A stretch of 27,377 nucleotides of DNA, from assembly GCA_900556625.1 (NCBI GenBank), contig USPQ01000029.1:1-27377 (forward strand), given 5' to 3'. Shown here in pieces: positions 8,015-14,490 of this stretch (within the stretch, counting starts at the first letter, position 1; every line of letters starts with the position of its first letter). Source of the DNA: an uncultured Bacteroides sp. Lineage in GTDB: Bacteria > Bacteroidota > Bacteroidia > Bacteroidales > Bacteroidaceae. The notes below the pieces were generated by a model. The model had not been told where the DNA came from. It was given only the letters and a program-made list of their open reading frames with translations, and made no database searches. The translations under genes and the position numbers were made by a program.

Positions 8015-8127
8015 ATCTCTCATATCTCTCATAAATTTGATGTAATGTTCATATTATCAGCAATATACTGCAATGAGAGATGTTTTGTTTTCATGCATCT
8101 CTCATGCATTTCTCATATATCTCTCAT
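8015..8127. repeat. Cluster of five 9-mer boxes ATCTCTCAT
   Basis: Exact ATCTCTCAT occurs at 8015-8023, 8024-8032, 8097-8105 and 8119-8127, and its exact reverse complement at 8073-8081. A one-mismatch copy (TTTCTCAT) is at 8109-8116. The first two abut head to tail. Confidence 0.85.
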
Positions 8128-8170
8128 TACAATCTAACGGTTGTTTATAGGTGAAGCTACTTATATTGTT

Positions 8171-8236
8171 GGATTATCTAGCCGCCATTGACGGATTATT
8201 TAGCCATCATTGATGGATTATTTAGCTTGCATTTCA
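8171..8236. repeat. Three tandem 22-bp repeats
   Basis: Units start at 8171, 8193 and 8215, each beginning GGATTAT(C/T)TAGC. The period is exactly 22 bp, about two helical turns. Across each unit junction lies a small inverted repeat, CCG...CGG in the first and CCATC...GATGG in the second. Confidence 0.85.
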
Positions 8237-8239
8237 ATC

Positions 8240-8323
8240 GTTCCACTATAGTGAACGGTTTCGTGCACTATAGTGAACAGTACTGTCTACTCTAGTAAAC
8301 AGATCTGTTCACTAGGGTAGAAC
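8240..8323. repeat. Array of four related imperfect palindromes
   Basis: Units of the form GTnCACTATAGTGnAC lie at 8240-8256, 8263-8278, 8285-8300 and 8307-8323; the first two share an exact CACTATAGTG core and the last two are diverged. Further palindromes bridge them: ACAGTACTGT at 8277-8286 and AACAGATCTGTT at 8298-8309. GAACGGTTT follows units one and four. Confidence 0.8.
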
Positions 8324-8363
8324 GGTTTGAATGTTTATTTGATAATGTGACAAACTGGTTGAT

Positions 8364-8379
8364 ATACAATATATTGTAT
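8364..8379. promoter_or_regulatory. Perfect 16-bp palindrome, possible operator
   Basis: ATACAATATATTGTAT is a perfect inverted repeat with no spacer, the size of a typical dimeric regulator site. It is about 190 bases upstream of the ABC gene's -7 box. Confidence 0.5.
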
Positions 8380-8570
8380 GTTGATTGATACATGAATTAC
8401 CGTTAGCTTTTGCATGAAATGTAAGGTGTGTGCGCTTCAACTCTTATTGCTTTCCGGAATGGCTGAGAAATATGATAATAATGGTATAGTAAACCTACTT
8501 CTATAGACAGCAAAATATATAGCTAGCGATATTATTGGGGTTTTATATTCATAAGTCGTGTTTTTTTATG

Positions 8571-8578
8571 TACTTTTG
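8571..8578 (+). promoter_or_regulatory. -7 box of the ABC transporter pair
   Basis: TACTTTTG matches TAnnTTTG 24 bases before the ATG of the ATPase gene, leaving a short leader of about 18 bases. The -33 element is weak. Confidence 0.55.
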
Positions 8579-8602
8579 ATGAGAATTTTAGAAAGATGAG
8601 TC

Positions 8603-9223
8603 ATGTTGCATATCAATAATGCCTGTATTGCTTTTGGGACAGAAGTGCTTTTCTCCGGTTTTAATCTGAATCTGGAACAGGGAGAAACCGCTTGTATCGT
8701 GGGGCAGTCCGGTTGCGGAAAAACTTCATTGTTGAATGCGGTGATGGGATTTGTGCCGTTAAGAGAAGGGACCATTAAAGTGGGAGGGACGTTGCTGGAT
8801 ATATCGACCATAGATGTCGTCCGGCGACAGATTGCATGGATTCCCCAAGAATTGGCACTGCCGTTTGAGTGGGTGAAAGATATGGTTACCCTTCCGTTTG
8901 AGCTGAAAGTGAATCGTTCCGTTCCCTTTTCGGAGGAGAGATTATACGCTTGTTTTGACGAATTGGGTTTGGAACACGAATTATATGCAAAGAGAGTGAA
9001 TGAGGTATCCGGCGGACAGCGCCAGCGTATAACATTGGCTGTGGCTGCAATGCTTAATAAACCGTTGATTATCATTGACGAACCGACGTCTGCATTGGAT
9101 GCGGGGGCGACTGATAAAGTATTGTCTTTTTTTCGGAGGCAGGCAGAAAGAGGGGCGGCAGTGTTGGCGGTATCTCACGACAAAGACTTTGCAGCGGGAT
9201 GTCATTATGTAATAGAACTATAA
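8603..9223 (+). CDS. ABC transporter ATPase, FetA (YbbL)-like
   Basis: The 206-residue ATP-binding subunit has Walker A GQSGCGKT (34-41), the Q-loop glutamine in WIPQELALP (Q82), signature VSGGQ (135-139), Walker B LIIIDEP (155-161) and the switch histidine in VSHDKD (H192). It is a short ATPase with no extra domains. The membrane partner begins 31 bases downstream and belongs to the FetB/YbbM family. In E. coli that pair (FetA-FetB) raises iron export and resistance to oxidative stress, so the same cytoplasmic-face role is inferred here. The ATPase alone would not show its substrate. Confidence 0.88.
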   Translation: MLHINNACIAFGTEVLFSGFNLNLEQGETACIVGQSGCGKTSLLNAVMGFVPLREGTIKVGGTLLDISTIDVVRRQIAWIPQELALPFEWVKDMVTLPFELKVNRSVPFSEERLYACFDELGLEHELYAKRVNEVSGGQRQRITLAVAAMLNKPLIIIDEPTSALDAGATDKVLSFFRRQAERGAAVLAVSHDKDFAAGCHYVIEL

Positions 9224-9254
9224 TTAAGAACCAGATGGAATACTAAACTATATA

Positions 9255-10049
9255 GTGGGAACGATTGACATATCATATTATAATCTTCTTGTAGGTTTGC
9301 TTCTGCTTGCCATTCCATTCTTTTATCTGTGGAAATTCAAGACAGGACTGCTAAAACCTGCTATGATTGGCACATTACGGATGATTATCCAACTGTTTCT
9401 TATCGGTATGTATCTGAAATACCTCTTTTTATGGAATAATCCTTTTATTAATTTCCTTTGGGTGGTCGTTATGATATTTGTAGCCGGACAAACCGCATTG
9501 GTACGTACCCGGTTGAAACGAAGTATTCTGTTAATCCCCATTACGGTCGGCTTTTTCTGTAGTGTTGTGTTAATAGGGCTTTACTTTATCGGGGTTGTCC
9601 TTCAATTGGATAATATTTTTAGCGCCCAATATTTTATTCCGATATTCGGCATTCTGATGGGGAATATGTTGTCGAGCAATGTTATCGCTTTGAATACCTA
9701 TTATAGCGGGCTGAAACGTGAACAACAATTGTATCGGTATTTATTGGGGAATGGGGCTACAAGGCAAGAAGCCCAAGCTCCATTTATCCGGCAGGCCATT
9801 ATTAAATCTTTCAGTCCTTTGATTGCGAATATCGCGGTCATGGGGCTGGTTGCTTTTCCCGGTACGATGATCGGGCAGATTCTGGGGGGAAGCAGCCCGA
9901 ATGTCGCTATCAAATATCAAATGATGATTATGGTGATTACTTTCGCCGCATCCATGTTGTCGTTGATGATTACTATCTCATTGGCTTCACGACGTTCGTT
10001 CGATGCGTACGGAAAACTGTTGGAAGTGACTAAAGAATCCAAGAAATGA
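9255..10049 (+). CDS. ABC transporter permease, FetB (YbbM, UPF0014)-like
   Basis: The 264-residue inner-membrane protein has about six to seven hydrophobic segments. It carries the family landmarks FVAGQTALVRTRLKR, LGNGATRQEA with FIRQAIIKSFSPLI, and GLVAFPGTMIGQILGGSSPNVAIKYQ. The start is a GTG at 9255, the only in-frame start near the first membrane helix. No Shine-Dalgarno is visible. It follows its ATPase by 31 bases and is surely expressed with it. Known relatives act as iron exporters; the metal specificity of this copy is inferred from family only. The next gene has its own promoter. Confidence 0.87.
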   Translation: MGTIDISYYNLLVGLLLLAIPFFYLWKFKTGLLKPAMIGTLRMIIQLFLIGMYLKYLFLWNNPFINFLWVVVMIFVAGQTALVRTRLKRSILLIPITVGFFCSVVLIGLYFIGVVLQLDNIFSAQYFIPIFGILMGNMLSSNVIALNTYYSGLKREQQLYRYLLGNGATRQEAQAPFIRQAIIKSFSPLIANIAVMGLVAFPGTMIGQILGGSSPNVAIKYQMMIMVITFAASMLSLMITISLASRRSFDAYGKLLEVTKESKK

Positions 10050-10102
10050 CAGTCACACGAAAAAAACGATGAGGAAGTTATGTGCATAACTATTTAATTT
10101 AT

Positions 10103-10110
10103 TATCTTTG
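10103..10110 (+). promoter_or_regulatory. -7 box of the NIF3/zinc-ribbon pair
   Basis: TATCTTTG followed by CA, the most typical local form. It overlaps the ATG at 10108 of the longest open frame, so translation must start later, at 10132. Confidence 0.65.
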
Positions 10111-10131
10111 CAACCAAATTTTCTATCAATA

Positions 10132-10929
10132 ATGAAAATTAAGGAAATAGTAAGCGCCCTTGAACGATTCGCGCCTCTGCCATTGCAAGACGGATTTGAT
10201 AATGCCGGCCTGCAAATCGGATTGACAGAAGTGGAAGCAACAGGGGCTTTGTTGTGTCTTGACGTTACCGAAGCAGTGCTGGATGAAGCTATCGCATTGG
10301 GGCACAATCTCGTTATATCACATCATCCGCTCATTTTCAAAGGCTATAAATCCATTACGGGCAAAGATTATGTGGAACGTTGCATACTGAAGGCAATAAA
10401 GAATGATATTGTGATCTATTCAGCGCATACTAATCTGGATAATGCATACGGGGGAGTTAACTATAAGATAGCTGAAAAAATAGGTTTGAAGAATCTGCAA
10501 GTGCTCGAACCGAAAGAGAACAGCCTGCAAGACGACTTGATGCAGGCAGGTGCGGGTATTGTGGGCGAATTGGATGAACCTGAAACAGAGCTTGAATTCC
10601 TGAAACGTATAAAGAAAACTTTTGAGGTAGGCTGTGTCCGTCATAATAGGCTGACAGGCAGGGAGATACAGAAAGTAGCGTTGTGTGGTGGCGCAGGAGC
10701 TTTTTTGCTTCCACAGGCCATTCGGGCAGGTGCGGATGTCTTTATCACGGGTGAAATTAAATATCATGATTATTTTGGTCATGAGGGTGATATTCTGATG
10801 GCGGAAATCGGTCATTATGAAAGCGAACAATATACAAAAGAAATTTTTTATTCTATAATCCGGGATTTATTTCCAAATTTTGCACTCCAATCGAGTAAAA
10901 TAAATACGAATCCCATAAAATATTTATAA
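10132..10929 (+). CDS. NIF3-like dinuclear metal-centre protein
   Basis: The 265-residue protein belongs to the NIF3/YbgI/DUF34 family, hexameric proteins with a two-metal site; the general function is unsettled, although databases often label it GTP cyclohydrolase I type 2. Expected metal ligands are visible: H64 and H65 (ISHHPLIFKG), D103 with H99 in SAHTNLDNA, and H228 with E232 in IGHYESEQ. FDNAGLQIG at 22-30 is the family's N-terminal signature. It lacks the long PII-like insertion of some relatives. The start at 10132 is set by the -7 box at 10103-10110. It is followed after five bases by the zinc-ribbon coiled-coil gene, a pairing seen in many bacteria. Confidence 0.92.
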   Translation: MKIKEIVSALERFAPLPLQDGFDNAGLQIGLTEVEATGALLCLDVTEAVLDEAIALGHNLVISHHPLIFKGYKSITGKDYVERCILKAIKNDIVIYSAHTNLDNAYGGVNYKIAEKIGLKNLQVLEPKENSLQDDLMQAGAGIVGELDEPETELEFLKRIKKTFEVGCVRHNRLTGREIQKVALCGGAGAFLLPQAIRAGADVFITGEIKYHDYFGHEGDILMAEIGHYESEQYTKEIFYSIIRDLFPNFALQSSKINTNPIKYL

Positions 10930-10934
10930 GTAAA

Positions 10935-11765
10935 ATGGCTAGAGAAGCAAAAAAAGATCCGAATGAGTTGACGGTAGAGCAGAAACTGAAGACACTGTTC
11001 CAGCTGCAAACTATGTTGTCTAAGATTGACGAGATCAAAACATTGAGAGGTGAACTTCCGTTGGAAGTGCAAGACCTTGAAGATGAGATTGCCGGTTTGA
11101 GTACTCGTATCGATAAGATTAAAGCTGAAGTAGATGAATTGAAAGCTGCTATTGCCGGTAAGAAGGTAGAGATTGAAACGGCTAAGGCTTCGGTTGAAAA
11201 ATATAAGTCACAGCAAGACAATGTTCGCAACAACCGTGAATATGACTTCTTGACAAAAGAAATTGAATTCCAGACGTTGGAGATCGAGCTTTGTGAGAAG
11301 AGAATCAAGGAATATTCTGCAGACAAAGAAGAGAAAGAGGGTGAAGTTGTGAAAAACGAACAGGTCTTGGATGAAAGACAAAAAGACCTCGAACAGAAGA
11401 AGGGCGAGTTGGATGAGATTATCTCTGAAACCAAGCAGGAAGAAGAAAAGTTGAGAGACAAAGCCAAAGATCTGGAAACTAAAATTGAGCCGCGTCTATT
11501 GCAGTCATTCAAACGTATACGTAAAAATTCTCGTAACGGACTGGGTATCGTATATGTACAACGTGACGCGTGCGGTGGTTGCTTTAACAAGATTCCGCCT
11601 CAGAGACAATTGGATATTCGCTCTCGTAAGAAGGTGATCGTTTGCGAATATTGCGGACGTATCATGATTGACCCGGAATTGGCTGGTGTACAGATTGAAC
11701 ATAAGGCTGAAGAAGCTCCCGCACCAACAACCAAAAGAGCGATCAGAAGAAAAAGTGCAGAATAA
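10935..11765 (+). CDS. Coiled-coil protein with C4 zinc ribbon (COG1579 family)
   Basis: The 276-residue protein has a long coiled coil (about 25-190), rich in Glu, Lys and Leu with heptad spacing, followed by a zinc ribbon with C213, C216, C237 and C240 (CGGC and CEYC). The segment CGGCFNKIPPQRQLDIR before the second pair is the family hallmark. A basic tail ends the protein. COG1579 members are thought to bind nucleic acid, but the role is not firmly known. It is tightly linked to NIF3 (five bases), and a strong terminator follows the stop, so the two form a two-gene unit. Nothing in the sequence looks broken. Confidence 0.9.
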   Translation: MAREAKKDPNELTVEQKLKTLFQLQTMLSKIDEIKTLRGELPLEVQDLEDEIAGLSTRIDKIKAEVDELKAAIAGKKVEIETAKASVEKYKSQQDNVRNNREYDFLTKEIEFQTLEIELCEKRIKEYSADKEEKEGEVVKNEQVLDERQKDLEQKKGELDEIISETKQEEEKLRDKAKDLETKIEPRLLQSFKRIRKNSRNGLGIVYVQRDACGGCFNKIPPQRQLDIRSRKKVIVCEYCGRIMIDPELAGVQIEHKAEEAPAPTTKRAIRRKSAE

Positions 11766-11791
11766 TCTGCCGCTTTTTGATTATATATTTC

Positions 11792-11822
11792 AAAGCTCCG
11801 CATCATGCGGGGCTTTTTTTAT
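11792..11822 (+). terminator. Terminator after the zinc-ribbon gene
   Basis: An 11-bp stem (11792-11802 with 11806-11816, one G-T pair) with a three-base loop runs into a T-tract that extends to about 11820. It closes the NIF3/zinc-ribbon unit. Confidence 0.9.
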
Positions 11823-11852
11823 CTCCCTTTCTTAACATACCCAAAATAAACA

Positions 11853-11868
11853 AACCAAACCTTTGGTT
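11853..11868. promoter_or_regulatory. Inverted repeat upstream of the RND operon, possible operator
   Basis: AACCAAA-CC-TTTGGTT has perfect 7-bp arms and a two-base spacer, 35 bases before the first gene of the efflux operon. No TAnnTTTG box is seen between it and the ATG. Size and place suit a repressor or activator site, but no TetR- or AraC-like gene is adjacent. Confidence 0.45.
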
Positions 11869-11902
11869 GTTATCATATCATTTCATAAAAACCTGAACTG
11901 AT

Positions 11903-13300
11903 ATGAATATACGAATGTGGGGCATATCGCTCTTTATGTTTCTTTCTACTGTATCTGCGGTTGGGCAAACTGCAAACCGTTATCTGAAGGCGCCTCTTCC
12001 TGATGAATGGGAGGAGAGTGGACAAGTATTTCAACAGATGCTTCCTGTGGATGATTATTGGTGGAAATCTTTCCGAGACACCAAGCTGGATTCTCTGATC
12101 GCTTTGGCGGTAGACCGCAATTTCTCTGTTGCGATGGCTATTAACCGCATATCTGCTGCCCGTGCCAATCTTTGGATGGAGCGCAGTAACTTTTTCCCTT
12201 CTGTCGGATTGAATGCCGGATGGACTCGCGAGGAGACAAGCGGTAATATCAGTGCCGCTCCTCAATCTACGGAACATTATTATGGCGCATCACTCAGTAT
12301 GAGTTGGGAAGTGGATGTATTCGGCAGTATCCGTAAGCGTGTGAAAGCGCAGAAAGAGAATTTTGCTGCAAGTAAAGAGGAGTATACGGGGGTGATGATT
12401 TCTATGGCGGCCGAGGTGGCCTCAGCTTATATCAATCTACGGGAATTTCAGCAGCAGCTTGAGGTGGTGAAGAAGAATGTCGCCTCGCAGGAAGAAGTGC
12501 TGAAAATCACGGAAGTACGTTATAACACCGGACTTGTGGCTAAGTTGGACGTGGCACAGGCTAAGTCGGTTTTGTATAGCACGAGAGCTTCCATTCCACA
12601 ATTGGAAGCAGGTATCAACCAGTATATCACGACACTGGCCGTTTTGCTTGGAATGTATCCTCAGGAGATTCGCCCAATGCTGGAAACGGTGGGGATTTTA
12701 CCCGATTATATGGAACCGATCGGAGTGGGTATGCCTGTCGATTTATTATTGAGAAGACCCGATGTGCGGAGTGCGGAACGGAATGTGAATGCGCAGGCAG
12801 CGTTACTCGGAGCTTCTAAGGCCGACTGGTTGCCGAAAGTTTTTCTGAAAGGTTCGTTTGGCTATGCTGCCCGCGATTTAAAGGATCTGGTGAAGAGTAA
12901 AAGCATGACTTATGAGATTGCTCCGGCATTGAGTTGGACAATCTTCAGTGGAGGACAATTGGTAAATGCCACCAGACTGGCAAAAGTTCAATTGGACGAA
13001 ACGATCAATCAATTTAATCAAACGGTTCTGACTGCTGTACAGGAAACGGATAATGCGATGAATGCTTATCGTAATTCCATCAAGCAGATTGTGGCGTTGA
13101 GGGAGGTGCGCAATCAAGGTGTGGAGACGTTGAAACTTTCTTTAGAACTTTATAAACAGGGGCTTTCACCGTTCCAGAATGTGCTCGACGCCCAACGTTC
13201 TCTGCTATCTTATGAGAATCAGCTGGTGCAAGCGGAAGGCAGTTCATTATTGCAACTGATAACCCTTTATAAAGCATTGGGCGGAGGCTGGAGAGAATAA
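11903..13300 (+). CDS. RND efflux outer-membrane factor (TolC/OprM family)
   Basis: The 465-residue protein is the outer-membrane channel of a tripartite pump. A signal peptide is visible at the N-terminus (a hydrophobic run to about residue 20, then AVGQTA); I see no lipobox cysteine, unlike many OprM relatives. Two OEP-type repeats follow, with the typical first-repeat start WWKSFRDTKLDSLIALA and the second-repeat segment LLRRPDVRSAERNVNAQAALLGASKADWLP. The C-terminal helix carries GLSPFQNVLDAQRSLL. It is the first gene of the operon, 35 bases before the membrane-fusion gene. Substrates cannot be told from sequence. Confidence 0.93.
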   Translation: MNIRMWGISLFMFLSTVSAVGQTANRYLKAPLPDEWEESGQVFQQMLPVDDYWWKSFRDTKLDSLIALAVDRNFSVAMAINRISAARANLWMERSNFFPSVGLNAGWTREETSGNISAAPQSTEHYYGASLSMSWEVDVFGSIRKRVKAQKENFAASKEEYTGVMISMAAEVASAYINLREFQQQLEVVKKNVASQEEVLKITEVRYNTGLVAKLDVAQAKSVLYSTRASIPQLEAGINQYITTLAVLLGMYPQEIRPMLETVGILPDYMEPIGVGMPVDLLLRRPDVRSAERNVNAQAALLGASKADWLPKVFLKGSFGYAARDLKDLVKSKSMTYEIAPALSWTIFSGGQLVNATRLAKVQLDETINQFNQTVLTAVQETDNAMNAYRNSIKQIVALREVRNQGVETLKLSLELYKQGLSPFQNVLDAQRSLLSYENQLVQAEGSSLLQLITLYKALGGGWRE

Positions 13301-13334
13301 AAAAGAATCTATAAAAAAATATAACCGAACGGAT

Positions 13335-14444
13335 ATGAAAAAACTAATGTATATCTTTCTTGCGCTGCCCATATTGACAGGATGCAAGGAGAAGAAAAGC
13401 ACAGGAGCAATGGGAGGAATGCCTACTCCTGAAATTAGCGTGACTAAACCGGTAGTGAAGGACATTACTCTGACGAAAGATTACCCGGGATACCTGACAA
13501 CGGAGCAAACGGTAAATCTTGTGGCCAGAGTAAACGGGACTTTGCAGTCCACCTCCTATACTCCGGGAGGAAGGGTAAAGAAAGGACAGTTACTTTTTGT
13601 CATCGAGCCTACATTATATAAGGATAAGGTGGAACAGGCGAAAGCGGATCTGCAAACAGCTCAGGCGCAGCTGGAGTACGCACGCAGTAATTACAGCCGT
13701 ATGAAAGAGGCTATCAAAAGTGATGCGGTGAGTCAGATACAACTGCTACAGTCGGAAGCCAATGTGACAGAAGGGATCGCGGCTGTGAATAATGCGGAAG
13801 CCGCTTTGAGTACGGCGCATACGAATCTGGGATATTGTTATGTGCGTGCTCCGTTTGACGGGACTATCACGAAATCGACTGTGGACATAGGGAGTTATGT
13901 GGGCGGATCTTTACAGCCCGTTACTTTGGCTACTATCTATAAGGATAATCAGATGTATGCGTATTTTAATGTAGCGGACAATCAGTGGTTGGGCATGGCG
14001 ATGAATGACAATCAATCGGCAAAGAACCTGCCGCAAAAGATTATGGTACAATTGGGTAAGGATGGAACGGAGTCTTATCCTGCCGTGTTGGATTATTTAT
14101 CCCCGAATGTGGATATGAGTACGGGAACATTGATGGTACGCGCTAATTTTGATAATCCGAAAGGGCTTCTGAAAAGCGGGTTGTATGTGAGTATAACTCT
14201 TCCTTATGGCGAAGCCTCAAATGCTGTATTGGTGAAGGAAGCTTCTATAGGAACGGATCAGTTAGGTAAATTTCTGTATGTCGTAAATGACTCGAACGTA
14301 GTTCGTTACCGTCATATTGAGGTGGGGCAGTTAATGGGTGATACCCTGCGTCAGGTATTGGAGGGCATTTCTCCTCAAGAGCGGTATGTCACGGAAGCTC
14401 TGATGAAAGTCAGAGATGGAATGAAGGTAAAGCCTGTACCTTAA
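13335..14444 (+). CDS. RND efflux membrane-fusion lipoprotein (AcrA/HlyD family)
   Basis: The periplasmic adaptor (369 aa) links the inner pump to the outer channel. A lipoprotein signal ends in LTGC with the acylated cysteine at position 17. The barrel-sandwich (biotinyl-lipoyl) halves are visible as LVARVNGTLQSTSYTPGGRVKKGQLLF and VRAPFDGTITKSTVDIGSYV, in pieces typical of AcrA. A coiled-coil hairpin lies between them (DKVEQAKADLQTAQAQLEYAR). The second half gives the beta-barrel and membrane-proximal domains. It sits between the channel and pump genes in one operon with gaps of 34 and 46 bases and no terminator. Confidence 0.95.
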   Translation: MKKLMYIFLALPILTGCKEKKSTGAMGGMPTPEISVTKPVVKDITLTKDYPGYLTTEQTVNLVARVNGTLQSTSYTPGGRVKKGQLLFVIEPTLYKDKVEQAKADLQTAQAQLEYARSNYSRMKEAIKSDAVSQIQLLQSEANVTEGIAAVNNAEAALSTAHTNLGYCYVRAPFDGTITKSTVDIGSYVGGSLQPVTLATIYKDNQMYAYFNVADNQWLGMAMNDNQSAKNLPQKIMVQLGKDGTESYPAVLDYLSPNVDMSTGTLMVRANFDNPKGLLKSGLYVSITLPYGEASNAVLVKEASIGTDQLGKFLYVVNDSNVVRYRHIEVGQLMGDTLRQVLEGISPQERYVTEALMKVRDGMKVKPVP

Positions 14445-14490
14445 AGAGTAGTTCTTTCATTTCAAGTATTAATCCTAAACTTATAGATCT

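Larger units (their letters stand above)
7838..8602. other. 765-bp repeat-rich intergenic region between divergent genes
   Basis: I see no credible coding frame here. It separates the leftward DUF2148-agmatine set from the rightward ABC pair. It holds -7 boxes at both ends, a cluster of the 9-mer ATCTCTCAT, three 22-bp tandem repeats, a run of interlocked palindromes and a perfect 16-bp palindrome, each listed separately. The part from 8381 to 8560 shows nothing further. Confidence 0.7.

Noticed and set aside
8240..8323. CRISPR array
   Set aside because: Units are palindromic, differ from each other, and have spacers of about 6 bases; no cas genes.
8455..8475. CTGAGA word reminiscent of a TPP riboswitch
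   Set aside because: The other conserved TPP elements are missing and the downstream gene is a FetA-like ATPase.
10853..11590. 245-codon minus-strand frame opposite the zinc-ribbon gene
   Set aside because: Ser-rich low-complexity mirror of the coiled-coil coding sequence; the plus-strand gene is well supported.
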